Shown: piece by piece, positions 1 to 10,330 of the stretch
How the letters are laid out: each line of letters starts with the position of its first letter
How positions within the stretch are numbered: position 1 is the first letter of the stretch
Source: Streptomyces leeuwenhoekii
Lineage (GTDB): Bacteria > Actinomycetota > Actinomycetes > Streptomycetales > Streptomycetaceae
Assembly: GCF_001013905.1 (NCBI RefSeq)
Contig: NZ_LN831790.1
Span: 2,370,001-2,434,000 of the forward strand
Length of the DNA: 64,000 bases
Direction of reading: 5' to 3'
Position numbers and translations under genes: made by a program
The notes under the pieces: generated by a model
What the model was told of the DNA's origin: nothing
Databases searched by the model: none
Seen by the model: the letters and a program-made list of their open reading frames with translations, nothing else

Positions 1-94
1 ACTCTATCAGATCTTTTCTCGATCCGATTTCCTCGGCGCTTTCCAGGTTCTCGCTTTCGCGTTTCCCTTTCCGGCGGTTCCGACTTTATCAGAG
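1..94. repeat. Edge of a possible tandem intergenic repeat, period about 82 bp
   Basis: The first 12 bases (actctatcagat) recur with two changes at 83-94 (actttatcagag). This suggests the window starts inside a repeat of about 82 bp that may continue to the left. The stretch is less GC-rich than its surroundings. A 65-codon open frame on the minus strand (7-204) reads through it, but its composition is repeat-like and I do not call it a gene. Only one full period is visible, so the repeat status is uncertain. Confidence 0.3.
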
Positions 95-182
95 GTTCTG
101 AGTCGGTTTTCCCCACTCCTCCCGGGGGCGCTGACCGCATGAAGTGGTCGGCTTCCCGTTCGGTGGGGGTTGTAAACGTACT

Positions 183-222
183 GGAGCGGGGCGCCCCGAT
201 GCAAATCGCGGCGCCCCGCTCC
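183..222 (-). terminator. Terminator downstream of rnj
   Basis: Perfect 13-bp inverted repeat (183-195 with 210-222) around a 14-nt loop, 31 bp past the rnj stop codon. It is GC-rich without a clear U-tract, which is usual for Streptomyces terminators. It is symmetric and could also stop transcription entering from the left. Confidence 0.75.
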
Positions 223-253
223 GGGTTCGTGCGGGTCAGCGCCCGACGGACCG

Positions 254-1939
254 TCAGACCTCCACGACGACAGGGAGGATCATCGGCCTGCGCCGGTAGG
301 TGTCGGAGACCCACTTGCCCAGGGTCCGGCGGACCAACTGCTGCATCTGGTGCGGCTCGACGACGCCGTCCTGGGCGGAGCGCTCCAGGACGTCCGTGAT
401 CCGGGGGATCACGTCGCCGAAGGCGGAGTCATCGATGCCCGAGCCGCGGGCCTGGATGTGCGGACCACCCGTGATCTTGCCGGTGGAGGCGTCGATGACC
501 ACGAAGACCGAGATGATGCCCTCGTCACCGAGGATCTTGCGGTCCTTAAGGGCCGGCTCGCCCACGTCGCCGACCGAGAGGCCGTCGACGTACACGTAGC
601 CGGCCTGCACCTTGCCGGAGATCTTCGCCTTGCCCTCGACCAGGTCGACGGCCACGCCGTCCTCGGCGATGACGATGCGGTCGTGCGGGACGCCGGTCAT
701 GGCACCCAATTCCGCGTTGGCGCGCAGGTGGCGCCATTCGCCATGGACCGGCATCAGGTTCCTCGGACGGCAGATGTTGTAGAAGTACAGCAGCTCGCCG
801 GCCGAGGCGTGGCCCGAGACGTGGACCTTGGCGTTGCCCTTGTGGACGACGTTGGCGCCCCAGCGGGTCAGGCCGTTGATCACGCGGTAGACCGCGTTCT
901 CGTTGCCGGGGATGAGCGAGGACGCCAGGATCACCGTGTCGCCCTCGACGATGCGGATCTGGTGGTCCCGGTTGGCCATGCGGGACAGGGCCGCCATCGG
1001 CTCGCCCTGGGACCCCGTACAGACCAGGACCACCTCGTGGTCCGGGAGGTCGTCGAGGGCCTTGACGTCGACGACCAGGCCCGGGGGGACCTTCAGGTAG
1101 CCCAGGTCACGGGCGATGCCCATGTTCCGGACCATGGAGCGGCCGACGAAGGCGACGCGGCGGCCGTACTCGTACGCCGCGTCCAGGATCTGCTGGATGC
1201 GGTGGACGTGGCTGGCGAAGCTGGCCACGATGATCCGCTTGCGGGCGCCGGCGAACACCTGGCGCAGGACGCCGGAGATGTCCCGCTCGTGCGGGGTGAA
1301 GCCGGGGACCTCTGCGTTCGTGGAGTCGGTGAGGAGGAGGTCGATGCCCTCCTCGCTCAGCCGCGCGAACGCGTGGAGGTCGGTGAGGCGGTTGTCCAGC
1401 GGGAGCTGGTCCATCTTGAAGTCGCCGGTGTGGACCACCATGCCCGCGGGGGTGCGGATGGCCACGGCCAGTGCGTCGGGGATGGAGTGGTTGACCGCGA
1501 TGAACTCGCAGTCGAACGGGCCGACGCGCTCGCGGTTCCCTTCCGCCACCTGCAGGGTGTACGGGCGGATGCGGTGCTCCTGGAGCTTGGCCTCGATCAG
1601 GGCGAGGGTCAGCTTGGAGCCGATCAGCGGGATGTCCGGCTTCTCGCGCAGGAGGTAGGGGACGCCGCCGATGTGGTCCTCGTGGCCATGGGTGAGGACG
1701 ATGCCCTCGATGTCGTCGAGGCGGTCCCGGATGGACGAGAAGTCCGGCAGGATCAGATCGATTCCGGGCTGCTCCTCCTCGGGGAAGAGCACTCCGCAGT
1801 CGACGATCAGCAGGCGGCCGCCGTACTCGAACACCGTCATGTTCCGGCCGATTTCGCCGAGGCCGCCGAGCGGGGTGACCCGCAGGCCGCCTTCGGCAAG
1901 CGGCGGGGGCGGGCCCAGTTCAGGATGCGGATGACTCAA
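254..1939 (-). CDS. rnj: Ribonuclease J (RNase J, metallo-beta-lactamase/beta-CASP)
   Basis: This is a 561-residue ribonuclease of the beta-CASP metallo-beta-lactamase group, which combines endonuclease and 5'-3' exonuclease activity in RNA processing and turnover. The zinc-binding HGHEDHIGG motif lies near residue 84, followed by the later metal ligands (VVHTGDFKMD, DSTNAEVPG) and the beta-CASP and C-terminal dimer regions. Length is normal for RNase J. The start is a TTG (1937-1939) preceded by a good GAGGAGAG ribosome-binding site. It lies 164 bp downstream of dapA on the same strand; dapA-rnj adjacency is common in actinobacteria. A stem-loop in the leader (1957-1989) could separate or regulate the two genes. 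Confidence 0.96.
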   Translation of the reverse strand: MSHPHPELGPPPPLAEGGLRVTPLGGLGEIGRNMTVFEYGGRLLIVDCGVLFPEEEQPGIDLILPDFSSIRDRLDDIEGIVLTHGHEDHIGGVPYLLREKPDIPLIGSKLTLALIEAKLQEHRIRPYTLQVAEGNRERVGPFDCEFIAVNHSIPDALAVAIRTPAGMVVHTGDFKMDQLPLDNRLTDLHAFARLSEEGIDLLLTDSTNAEVPGFTPHERDISGVLRQVFAGARKRIIVASFASHVHRIQQILDAAYEYGRRVAFVGRSMVRNMGIARDLGYLKVPPGLVVDVKALDDLPDHEVVLVCTGSQGEPMAALSRMANRDHQIRIVEGDTVILASSLIPGNENAVYRVINGLTRWGANVVHKGNAKVHVSGHASAGELLYFYNICRPRNLMPVHGEWRHLRANAELGAMTGVPHDRIVIAEDGVAVDLVEGKAKISGKVQAGYVYVDGLSVGDVGEPALKDRKILGDEGIISVFVVIDASTGKITGGPHIQARGSGIDDSAFGDVIPRITDVLERSAQDGVVEPHQMQQLVRRTLGKWVSDTYRRRPMILPVVVEV

Positions 1940-1956
1940 AAGACTCTCCTCACCAC

Positions 1957-1989
1957 GCGCGCCACGTACCGGTGTGGCACGTGGCGCGC
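1957..1989 (-). terminator. Stem-loop between dapA and rnj
   Basis: Perfect 11-bp inverted repeat (1957-1967 with 1979-1989, 11-nt loop) immediately upstream of the rnj ribosome-binding site. It could terminate dapA transcription or be a structured rnj leader, for example a processing or feedback site for RNase J. The sequence alone cannot decide between these. Confidence 0.5.
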
Positions 1990-2103
1990 ATGACGTTCGT
2001 GCAGAAGCAGTTGTCGTGGTTGGGCGCGGGCACCGGTGGCCCGCTTATTCAGTTGTGAGGTCCGGCCGAGCGCGCGGCGTGCGCTGTCCTGCGAAGTCTG
2101 TTG

Positions 2104-3003
2104 TCAGAGCTGTACCCCGCCGGCAGCAAGATCGATCTTGAGCTGCTCGGTCTCCTCGGGGCTGAGCTCCACCATGGGCGGGCGCAGCGGGCCGGCGGGC
2201 AGGCCCTGGAGGGCAAGCGCGGCCTTGGTGGTCATGACGCCCTGGGTGCGGAACATGCCGGTGAAGACGGGGAGCAGCTTCTGGTGGATCTCCACCGCCT
2301 TGTGCACGTCACCGGAGACGTACGCGTCGATCATGGAGCGGAGTTCCGGGGTGACCACGTGTCCCACGACCGAGACGAAGCCGACGGCGCCGACCGAGAG
2401 CAGCGGCAGGTTCAGCATGTCGTCGCCGGAGTACCAGGCGAGGCCGGAGCGCGCGATGGCCCAGCTCGCGCGGCCCAGGTCCCCCTTGGCGTCCTTGTTG
2501 GCGACGATCCGCGGGTGCTCGGCGAGGCGGACGAGCGTCTCCGTGTTGATCGGGACGCCGCTGCGGCCGGGGATGTCGTAGAGCATGACCGGCAGCCCGG
2601 TGGCGTCGGCGACGGCCGTGAAGTGCCGGCGCAGACCCTCCTGCGGGGGCTTGTTGTAGTACGGGGTGACGACCAGGAGTCCGTGCGCGCCGGTCTTCTC
2701 GGCGGCGCGGGCCAGCTCGATGCTGTGGTGGGTGTCGTTGGTGCCGACGCCGGCGACGACGTGGGCGCGGTCGCCCACCGCCTCCAGGACGGCTCGTACG
2801 AGCTCCGATTTCTCCGCGTCGCTGGTGGTGGGGGACTCGCCGGTGGTGCCGTTGACGATCAGGCCGTCGTTGCCTGCGTCCACCAGGTGGGCGGCGAGCC
2901 GCTGCGCGCCGTCGAGGTCGAGTGCGCCGTCCGCCGTGAAGGGCGTGACCATGGCGGTGAGGACCCGCCCGAAGGGGGTCTGCGGAGTCGAGGTCGGAGC
3001 CAT
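2104..3003 (-). CDS. dapA: 4-hydroxy-tetrahydrodipicolinate synthase
   Basis: DapA condenses pyruvate with aspartate semialdehyde, the first committed step of lysine and diaminopimelate synthesis in the cytoplasm. The 299-residue protein has the expected TIM-barrel length. It shows the N-terminal GTTGESPTTS substrate loop, the YYNKPPQEG segment, LYDIPGRSG with the catalytic Tyr, and the Schiff-base lysine in NKDAKGD. dapB, the next enzyme of the pathway, is 2.5 kb away at 5568-6320. A terminator-like hairpin separates it from thyX upstream. The ATG start at 3003 has only a weak upstream Shine-Dalgarno. Confidence 0.96.
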   Translation of the reverse strand: MAPTSTPQTPFGRVLTAMVTPFTADGALDLDGAQRLAAHLVDAGNDGLIVNGTTGESPTTSDAEKSELVRAVLEAVGDRAHVVAGVGTNDTHHSIELARAAEKTGAHGLLVVTPYYNKPPQEGLRRHFTAVADATGLPVMLYDIPGRSGVPINTETLVRLAEHPRIVANKDAKGDLGRASWAIARSGLAWYSGDDMLNLPLLSVGAVGFVSVVGHVVTPELRSMIDAYVSGDVHKAVEIHQKLLPVFTGMFRTQGVMTTKAALALQGLPAGPLRPPMVELSPEETEQLKIDLAAGGVQL

Positions 3004-3075
3004 GGTTACACGCTACTCGTTGCTCGGGGTGCGGTCTGCCCGAGGGGAGGGCGACAAGTCGTGACAAAGGTGGAG

Positions 3076-3113
3076 CCCGGCACTGCCTGCTCGGGGGTTC
3101 AAGCAGTGCCGGG
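3076..3113 (-). terminator. Terminator between thyX and dapA
   Basis: Perfect 11-bp inverted repeat (3076-3086 with 3103-3113), 16-nt loop, about 100 bp past the thyX stop and just upstream of dapA. This suggests dapA has its own promoter. Confidence 0.65.
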
Positions 3114-3212
3114 TCCGTTCGTTCAGGCTAGATGAACTTCATGAAATGCCGCAATACGGACACTTCGCGAGGCTGATGCGCGCATCTCCTGCCGGGGCCG
3201 GGCGGGCGGGCC

Positions 3213-3953
3213 CTACGGGGCCACGCGGCCGTTGGCGTTGAAGGCGGCGTACGTGAGGGGCATGAGCCTGGCCCACTCCGCTTCCATCTTCTCGCCGACC
3301 ATCTCGATCTCCCGCTGCGGGAAGGAGGGCACCTTCGCCAGCTCGTGCTGGGTGCGCAGGCCGAGGAAGTGCATCAGCGAGCGGGCGTTGCAGGTGGCGT
3401 ACATCGACGAGTACAGGCCGACCGGGAGGACCGAGCGGGCGACCTCGCGGGCCACGCCGGCGGCGAGCATCTGCCGGTAGGTCTGGTACGCCTGGCGGTA
3501 GGAGTCCTCCATCGCGCGGCCGACGAGTTCGTGCTGGGCGGGGGTGCCCTCGACGAAGACGTACTTGCCCGGGCGCCCCTGCTGGACCAGCTTGCGGGAC
3601 TCGTCGGGCACGTAGAAGACCGGCTGGAGCTCCCGGTAGCGGCCGGATTCCTCGTTGTACGACCACCCCACGCGGTGCCGCATGAACTCCCGGAAGACGA
3701 AGATCGGCGCGTTGATGAAGAAGGTCATCGAGTTGTGCTCGAAGGGGCTTCCGTGCCGGTCCCGCAGCAGGAAGTTGATCAGTCCCTTGGAGCGCTCCGG
3801 GTCCTTGTTCAGCTCGTCGAGGGACTGCTCGCCGACGGTCGAGACCCGGGCCGCGAACAGCACGTCGGCGTCGGACGCGCTGTGCTTCACCAGCTCGACG
3901 GTGACGTCGCTGCGCAGATCGATCTTGAAGTCGTCGTCAGGGGTCTGGGTCAC
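3213..3953 (-). CDS. thyX: Flavin-dependent thymidylate synthase
   Basis: ThyX makes dTMP from dUMP with methylenetetrahydrofolate as carbon donor and FAD/NADPH as reductant. The signature RHRxGWSYNEESGRY is intact around residue 90, and the 246-residue length fits the family. The GTG start at 3953 follows a GGAAGG-type sequence at a somewhat long distance. It has its own terminator downstream (3076-3113). The neighbourhood (dapA, dapB, rnj) is conserved in streptomycetes as far as I recall. Confidence 0.97.
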   Translation of the reverse strand: MTQTPDDDFKIDLRSDVTVELVKHSASDADVLFAARVSTVGEQSLDELNKDPERSKGLINFLLRDRHGSPFEHNSMTFFINAPIFVFREFMRHRVGWSYNEESGRYRELQPVFYVPDESRKLVQQGRPGKYVFVEGTPAQHELVGRAMEDSYRQAYQTYRQMLAAGVAREVARSVLPVGLYSSMYATCNARSLMHFLGLRTQHELAKVPSFPQREIEMVGEKMEAEWARLMPLTYAAFNANGRVAP

Positions 3954-4124
3954 GGTTCGCAGGGCCTTCCGATTTCGTCTTGTGGCGACGCCACTCTACG
4001 GCCCGTCCGGCGGGGCGCCGGACACGGTGCGATGAAGTCGGCGAAACCGGGCACCTGCGGAGGGATTCATTCGTCTGTACCGATGGCAGTGGTTTTTTCG
4101 AACCCGAGAGGAGATGCAGTCCTG

Positions 4125-4364
4125 ATGTTCCGCCGGCGTGAGCCCGTCCCCTTCGCCTTCCTCGCCGAGGCCGACAGGTTCCGCAGCAATGTCACTCCCC
4201 CGCCCCGCGAGCGGGCGTCCTTCGGCCAACTGGCCGGGCGCTGGCTGCTGGGCCTGACCATCGTCGCCGCCCTGGGGGGCTCCCTGATCATCGGGATGCC
4301 CGCCCTGTCGCTGGACCACTCCGCACCGCAGAGCCCCCAGTCACAGGCGTCCGACAACCGCTGA
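4125..4364 (+). CDS. Small single-span membrane protein
   Basis: A 79-residue protein of unknown function. Residues about 37-56 (LAGRWLLGLTIVAALGG and following) form one hydrophobic span. The N-terminal half is Arg/Pro-rich and the C-terminus is short and polar. The ATG at 4125 is chosen because a strong GAGAGGAG lies about 10 bases upstream; an ATG at 4114 hits a stop after three codons. It points away from thyX and is followed after 113 bp by another membrane protein gene. Confidence 0.7.
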   Translation: MFRRREPVPFAFLAEADRFRSNVTPPPRERASFGQLAGRWLLGLTIVAALGGSLIIGMPALSLDHSAPQSPQSQASDNR

Positions 4365-4477
4365 GGGCGCGGCGCGCCCCGCCCCGACTCCATCCGGCCC
4401 CCGGTAGTGGTGACCGGGGCCACAGGTCGGTAGCCTCACCGGGCACAGCCCACGCCCTGGACGAGTGAGGACCCGCC

Positions 4478-5032
4478 GTGCCCCTGTCCTTCCTGACGGC
4501 CGATCGCGCCTTCGAGGCAGTCGACGACGCAGCGCTGCCGCACCACGACCGCGACCGCTGGCGCCGTCCCTACCGGCCGGGCCCGTGGCGCGTGGGGACG
4601 GCGGCGGTCATGCTGCTGCTCGCCTCGTTCGTGCTGTTCGCGGCGGTCGTCATCGCCGCGACGGCCACCCTGGCCTCCGCCGCCGCGGTCTTCGGCATGG
4701 CCGCCGTCGTCATCGTGTGCGCGCTGCGGCTGCTGCGGATGGGCGTGTGGGTGAGCGCGCAGGGGCTGCGGCACGTGACCTTCTTCGGCACGCGGACGGC
4801 TCCCTGGGACCAGGTCGCGCAGGTGCGGACGGTGCAGCAGCCGGTGCGCTGGCTGGGGCTGCCCCGCACGGTGCAGGGCCAGGCGCTGGTCCTCCTGCGG
4901 CAGGGGCGGGCGGCGGACAGCCCGCCGCCGCTGCTGACGACGCACAACGCGGACTTCCTCGCCCGGCCGGGCGCCTTCGACCGGGCCGCGGACTCCGTGG
5001 AGGCGTGGGCGGACGAGTACCGGCGCGGCTGA
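4478..5032 (+). CDS. Two-span membrane protein with PH-like C-terminal domain
   Basis: 184 residues. Two closely spaced hydrophobic segments (about residues 40-62 and 65-85) are followed by a cytoplasmic domain containing GVWVSAQGLRHVTFFGTRTAPWDQV. That is the typical pattern of bacterial PH-domain (bPH2-like) membrane proteins: a short strand, 'GLR', then a 'W.qV' turn. Specific role unknown. The start is a GTG in 'ccgccgtgcccctg' with a GTGAGGAC sequence upstream. A very strong palindromic terminator follows immediately. Confidence 0.75.
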   Translation: MPLSFLTADRAFEAVDDAALPHHDRDRWRRPYRPGPWRVGTAAVMLLLASFVLFAAVVIAATATLASAAAVFGMAAVVIVCALRLLRMGVWVSAQGLRHVTFFGTRTAPWDQVAQVRTVQQPVRWLGLPRTVQGQALVLLRQGRAADSPPPLLTTHNADFLARPGAFDRAADSVEAWADEYRRG

Positions 5033-5035
5033 ACG

Positions 5036-5095
5036 ACGCGTGTACAGGGGTGGGGCCGGACCGCGCGCGGTCCGGCCCCACCCCTGTACACGCGT
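5036..5095. terminator. 60-bp perfect palindrome, bidirectional terminator
   Basis: Positions 5036-5065 and 5066-5095 are exact reverse complements with no spacer. The palindrome lies between the stop codons of two converging genes (ends 5032 and 5101), where it can terminate transcription from both sides. Confidence 0.85.
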
Positions 5096-5100
5096 GTGCC

Positions 5101-5556
5101 TCAGACGGTCTCGGTCCGCTTTCCGTCGTGCAGGGCGATCGCCCGCTGCATCGCCTTGCGGGCGCGCGGGGTGTCCCGGGCGTCGTGGTAGGCCACGGCG
5201 AGCCGGAACCAGCTCCGCCAGTCGCCGGGCGCCGCCTCGGTCTCGGCCTTGCGCCGGGCGAAGACCTCGTCGGCCGAGTCACGGTCGATCCGGCCGCTGG
5301 GGGTGCGCCTGAGCTCGTCGGCCGGCAGGCCGCCCTCGGCGTCGAGTTCGGCGGCGAGCTGGTTGGCCTTGCGGACGAACTGGGTGTTCTTCCACAGGAA
5401 CCACAGGCCGATCACCGGCAGGACCAGCACCGCTGCGCCGAAGGCCACGGTGACGGGCGTGCCGGTCTCGATCAGCAGCACGCCGCGGCTGCCGACCAGG
5501 GCGAAGTAGAAGACCAGGACGGCGGCCGTGATGACGTAGGAGATCTTCGCGCGCAT
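5101..5556 (-). CDS. Membrane protein with TPR-like C-terminus
   Basis: 151 residues. Two hydrophobic spans near the N-terminus (about residues 7-25 and 36-54) are followed by a charged, helical C-terminal half containing DWRSWFRLAVAYHDARDT, which resembles a single tetratricopeptide-type helix pair. Function unknown. The start is the ATG at 5556, 11 bp after the dapB stop, so it is probably the last gene of a dapB transcript. Transcription ends at the 60-bp palindrome. Confidence 0.78.
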   Translation of the reverse strand: MRAKISYVITAAVLVFYFALVGSRGVLLIETGTPVTVAFGAAVLVLPVIGLWFLWKNTQFVRKANQLAAELDAEGGLPADELRRTPSGRIDRDSADEVFARRKAETEAAPGDWRSWFRLAVAYHDARDTPRARKAMQRAIALHDGKRTETV

Positions 5557-5567
5557 GACGTCAGGGC

Positions 5568-6359
<792 letters not shown>

Positions 6360-7739
6360 TCAGGCGACGGCGTCGTGCAGCCGGGCGGCCTGCCTGTCCT
6401 TGAGCGGGCCGATGACCGACAGCGAGGGCCGGCGGCCCAGGACGTCGCGGGCGACCTCCCGGACGTCGTCGGGCGTGACCGCGGCTATCCGGGCCAGCAT
6501 GTCGTCGACGGACATCTGCTCGCCCCAGCACAGCTCGCTCTTGCCGATACGGTTCATCAGCGCGCCGGTGTCCTCCAGGCCGAGCACCGTGGAGCCCTGG
6601 AGCTGGCCGATGGCGCGGCCGATCTCGTCGTCGGACAGGCCGTGCTCGGCGACGTGGCCGAGTTCGTCGCGGCAGATCTTCAGCACGTCGTGGACCTGGC
6701 TCGGGCGGCAGCCCGCGTACACGCCGAACAGTCCGCAGTCGGCGAAGCCGGAGGTGTAGGAGTACACGCTGTAGGCCAGGCCGCGCTTCTCGCGGACCTC
6801 CTGGAAGAGGCGGGAGGACATGCCGCCGCCGAGGGCGGTGTTGAGGACGCCCATGGCCCAGCGGCGCTCGTCGGTGCGGGCGAGGCCCGGCATGCCGAGC
6901 ACGACGTGGGCCTGCTCGGTCTTGCGGCCGATCAGCTCCAGCCGGCCGGCGGTGCGGATGGTGCGCCGGCCGCCGCGCGGGGCGATGGGCTGGGCACCGG
7001 GGTCCTTGAAGGCGCCCGCCTTCTCGAAGGCGGCCCGGACCTGGCGTACGACCTTGTCGTGGTCGATGTTGCCGGCGCAGGCGACCACGAGGTGGGTCGG
7101 GTCGTAGTGCTTCTTGTAGAAGCGGCGGATGCGGTCGGCGGTGAGGGCGTTGACCGTGTCGACGGTGCCGAGGACCGGGCGGCCGAGGGGGTTGTCACCG
7201 AACATGGTGTGCGCGAACAGGTCGTGCACACAGTCGCCCGGGTCGTCCTCGGTCATCGCGATCTCTTCGAGGATGGCGCCGCGCTCGACGTCGACGTCCT
7301 CCTCCAGGATGCGGGAGCCGGTCAGCATGTCGCAGACGACGTCGATGGCGAGCGGCAGGTCGGTGTCGAGCACGCGCGCGTAGTAGCACGTGTACTCCTT
7401 CGCCGTGAACGCGTTCATCTCGCCGCCGACGGCGTCGAGGGCGGAGGAGATGTCCAGGGCGGACCGGCGGTGGGTGCCCTTGAAGAGCAGGTGCTCGAGG
7501 TAGTGCGTCGCGCCGTTGAGCGCCGGGGTCTCGTCGCGGGAGCCGACGTGCGCCCAGATGCCGAAGGTGGCGGAGCGGACGGAGGGCAGGGTCTCGGTGA
7601 CGATGCGCAGGCCGCCGGGGAGGGTGGTCTTGCGGACCGTGCCGATGCCGTTCTCGCCCTGGATGAGGGTTTGGGTACGGGCGACGGCCCGCGCCTCCGA
7701 GGAGGTGCGGGCCGTCGCCTTGGAGCCACGGGACGTCAC
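6360..7739 (-). CDS. pepR: M16-family zinc metallopeptidase (PepR/processing-peptidase type)
   Basis: A 459-residue peptidase of the mitochondrial-processing-peptidase/PqqF-like family. The inverted zinc motif HxxEH is intact in [12 protein letters not shown], with the downstream Glu in the [12 protein letters not shown] region. The C-terminal inactive domain contains the usual [10 protein letters not shown] segment. The GTG start overlaps the pnp stop by four bases (GTGA), indicating translational coupling. Linkage to pnp is typical in Gram-positive bacteria; the physiological substrate is unknown. Confidence 0.93.
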   Translation of the reverse strand: MTSRGSKATARTSSEARAVARTQTLIQGENGIGTVRKTTLPGGLRIVTETLPSVRSATFGIWAHVGSRDETPALNGATHYLEHLLFKGTHRRSALDISSALDAVGGEMNAFTAKEYTCYYARVLDTDLPLAIDVVCDMLTGSRILEEDVDVERGAILEEIAMTEDDPGDCVHDLFAHTMFGDNPLGRPVLGTVDTVNALTADRIRRFYKKHYDPTHLVVACAGNIDHDKVVRQVRAAFEKAGAFKDPGAQPIAPRGGRRTIRTAGRLELIGRKTEQAHVVLGMPGLARTDERRWAMGVLNTALGGGMSSRLFQEVREKRGLAYSVYSYTSGFADCGLFGVYAGCRPSQVHDVLKICRDELGHVAEHGLSDDEIGRAIGQLQGSTVLGLEDTGALMNRIGKSELCWGEQMSVDDMLARIAAVTPDDVREVARDVLGRRPSLSVIGPLKDRQAARLHDAVA

Positions 7740-9964
7740 TGGTCGGCGTCGTCCTTCTTGGTCTCGTCGGTGGAGGAGCCTTCCTCGCCCTCGATCACGG
7801 GGATGAGGGAGAGCTTGCCGCGGGAGTCGATCTCGGCGATCTCGACCTGGACCTTCTGGCCCACGCCGAGGACGTCCTCGACGTTCTCCACGCGCTTGCC
7901 GCCGGCCAGCTTGCGGATCTGCGAGATGTGCAGCAGGCCGTCCTTGCCGGGCAGCAGGGAGACGAAGGCACCGAAGGTGGTGGTCTTCACGACCGTGCCC
8001 AGGTAGCGCTCGCCGACCTCGGGCATCGTCGGGTTGGCGATGCCGTTGATCGTGGCGCGGGCGGCCTCGGCGGACGGGCCGTCGGCGGCGCCGATGTAGA
8101 TCGTGCCGTCGTCCTCGATGGTGATCTCGGCGCCCGTGTCCTCCTGGATCTGGTTGATCATCTTGCCCTTGGGGCCGATGACCTCGCCGATCTTGTCGAC
8201 CGGGATCTTCACGGTGATGATCCGCGGCGCGTTGGGGGACATCTCGTCGGGCCGGTCGATGGCCTCCATCATCACGTCGAGGATGTGGAGACGGGCGTCG
8301 CGGGCCTGCTTGAGGGCGGCGGCCAGGACGGAGGCCGGGATGCCGTCCAGCTTGGTGTCGAGCTGGAGGGCGGTCACGAACTCCTTGGTGCCGGCGACCT
8401 TGAAGTCCATGTCGCCGAAGGCGTCCTCCGCACCGAGGATGTCGGTGAGGGTCACGTAGTGCGTCTCGCCGTCGATCTCCTGGGAGATCAGGCCCATGGC
8501 GATGCCGGCGACCGGGGCCTTCAGCGGCACACCGGCGTTCAGCAGCGACATGGTGGAGGCGCAGACCGAGCCCATGGAGGTCGAGCCGTTCGAGCTGAGC
8601 GCCTCGGACACCTGGCGGATCGCGTAGGGGAACTCCTCGCGCGTCGGCAGCACCGGCACGAGAGCGCGCTCGGCGAGGGCTCCGTGGCCGATCTCGCGGC
8701 GCTTGGGGGAGCCGACACGGCCGGTCTCACCGGTGGAGTACGGCGGGAAGTTGTAGTTGTGCATGTAGCGCTTGCGCGTCACCGGCGACAGGGTGTCGAG
8801 CTGCTGCTCCATGCGGAGCATGTTCAGGGTGGTGACGCCCAGGATCTGGGTCTCGCCACGCTCGAACACGGCGGAGCCGTGGACCCGCGGGATCGCCTCG
8901 ACCTCGGCGGCGAGCGTACGGATGTCCGTCACGCCGCGGCCGTCGATGCGCTTCTTCTCCTTGATCACGCGCTCGCGGACCAACTGCTTGGTGAGCGAGC
9001 GGTACGCGGCGGAGATCTCCTTCTCGCGGCCCTCGAACTCCGGCAGGAGCTTCTCGGCGGCGAGCTGCTTGACGCGGTCCAGCTCGGCCTCGCGCTCCTG
9101 CTTGCCGGCGATGGTGAGCGCCTGGGCGAGCTCGGGCTTGACGGCGGCGCTCAGCGCCTCGAACACGTCGTCCTGGTAGTCCAGGAAGATCGGGAACTCG
9201 GCGGTCGGCTTGGCGGCCTTGGCGGCGAGGTCCGACTGGGCCTTGCACAGGACCTTGATGAAGGGCTTCGCGGCCTCCAGACCGGCGGCGACGACCTCCT
9301 CGGTCGGCGCCTCGGCGCCGCCCTCGACCAGCTTGATGGTCTTCTCGGTGGCCTCGGCCTCGACCATCATGATCGCGACGTCGCCGTCCTCCAGGACGCG
9401 GCCCGCGACGACCATGTCGAAGACGGCTTCCTCGAGCTCGGTGTGGGTCGGGAAGGCCACCCACTGGCCGCGGATCAGCGCGACGCGGACGCCGCCGATC
9501 GGGCCGGAGAAGGGCAGACCGGCGAGCTGCGTGGACGCGGAGGCGGCGTTGATCGCCACGACGTCGTACAGGTGGTCGGGGTTGAGCGCCATGATCGTGG
9601 CGACGACCTGGATCTCGTTGCGCAGGCCCTTCTTGAAGGAGGGGCGCAGCGGGCGGTCGATCAGGCGGCAGGTGAGGATCGCGTCCTCGGAGGGGCGGCC
9701 CTCACGGCGGAAGAAGCTGCCGGGGATCTTGCCGGCGGCGTACATCCGCTCCTCGACGTCCACCGTCAGCGGGAAGAAGTCGAGCTGGTCCTTGGGCTGC
9801 TTGGAGGCCGTGGTGGCCGACAGCACCATGGTGTCGTCGTCCAGGTAGGCCACGGCGGAACCGGCGGCCTGCTTGGCCAGGCGGCCCGTCTCGAAGCGGA
9901 TGGTGCGGGTGCCGAAGGCGCCGTTGTCGATGACGGCCTCGGCGTAGTGGGTCTCGTTCTCCAC
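7736..9964 (-). CDS. pnp: Polyribonucleotide nucleotidyltransferase (PNPase)
   Basis: 742 residues with the complete PNPase layout: two RNase PH domains joined by a helical linker, a KH domain ([13 protein letters not shown]) and an S1 domain ([26 protein letters not shown]). The enzyme degrades RNA phosphorolytically and can add 3' tails. The Streptomyces enzyme was first described as guanosine pentaphosphate synthetase I (GpsI). It lies downstream of rpsO, an arrangement known in S. coelicolor to yield readthrough and processed transcripts. The intergenic region holds two hairpins. Confidence 0.98.
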   Translation of the reverse strand: MENETHYAEAVIDNGAFGTRTIRFETGRLAKQAAGSAVAYLDDDTMVLSATTASKQPKDQLDFFPLTVDVEERMYAAGKIPGSFFRREGRPSEDAILTCRLIDRPLRPSFKKGLRNEIQVVATIMALNPDHLYDVVAINAASASTQLAGLPFSGPIGGVRVALIRGQWVAFPTHTELEEAVFDMVVAGRVLEDGDVAIMMVEAEATEKTIKLVEGGAEAPTEEVVAAGLEAAKPFIKVLCKAQSDLAAKAAKPTAEFPIFLDYQDDVFEALSAAVKPELAQALTIAGKQEREAELDRVKQLAAEKLLPEFEGREKEISAAYRSLTKQLVRERVIKEKKRIDGRGVTDIRTLAAEVEAIPRVHGSAVFERGETQILGVTTLNMLRMEQQLDTLSPVTRKRYMHNYNFPPYSTGETGRVGSPKRREIGHGALAERALVPVLPTREEFPYAIRQVSEALSSNGSTSMGSVCASTMSLLNAGVPLKAPVAGIAMGLISQEIDGETHYVTLTDILGAEDAFGDMDFKVAGTKEFVTALQLDTKLDGIPASVLAAALKQARDARLHILDVMMEAIDRPDEMSPNAPRIITVKIPVDKIGEVIGPKGKMINQIQEDTGAEITIEDDGTIYIGAADGPSAEAARATINGIANPTMPEVGERYLGTVVKTTTFGAFVSLLPGKDGLLHISQIRKLAGGKRVENVEDVLGVGQKVQVEIAEIDSRGKLSLIPVIEGEEGSSTDETKKDDADQ

Positions 9965-10073
9965 CAGCGTTTTCTCCGTTACTTGTCGTCTTTTGTCCCT
10001 CCTCGCCCGTGTGGCGGGGGGACGGGGCGGAGAAGCGCGCCGTCCGGTTGCGGGCCGGTCTTCGATCGAAGCA

Positions 10074-10094
10074 CCCGGGGGATCGTCCCCCGGG
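10074..10094 (-). promoter_or_regulatory. Tight hairpin in the pnp leader
   Basis: Perfect 9-bp stem (10074-10082 with 10086-10094) closed by a 3-nt loop, about 110 bp upstream of the pnp start. The rpsO-pnp intergenic transcript of S. coelicolor is reported to be cut by RNase III, and this stem could belong to such a site. That link is inference. The rest of 9965-10330 holds the rpsO hairpin and presumably pnp promoters, which I could not place. Confidence 0.45.
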
Positions 10095-10285
10095 GGCCAC
10101 TACCGAGGACCGGCGGCGGTGAGGTGCGCTCCTCCTCGTTCGGTTGTGCGTGGTGACCGGCTACCCCGTTCGGGCGGGCCTCTCACGCTGTGTCGTACGT
10201 CGTGCGCCGTACCACCACACGCGGTGTGTCCACGAGTGGTGCTACCACACTACAAAGCCGCGGTGACACCGCGCACGTACAGCAA

Positions 10286-10320
10286 AGGGAGCGGCCCCCG
10301 AACGATGGGAACCGCTCCCT
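10286..10320 (-). terminator. rpsO terminator/attenuator
   Basis: Perfect 9-bp inverted repeat (10286-10294 with 10312-10320), 17-nt loop, 10 bp past the rpsO stop. There is no U-tract, so it probably allows partial readthrough into pnp. Confidence 0.65.
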
Positions 10321-10330
10321 CCACGGCGTC

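Noticed and set aside
7..204. A 65-codon minus-strand frame at the left edge
   Set aside because: It runs through the repeat and into the rnj terminator and lacks gene-like features.
350..1993. A 547-codon plus-strand frame opposite rnj
   Set aside because: It is the complement of the rnj reading frame, with no recognisable domain and unnatural Asp/Val/Ala-rich composition.
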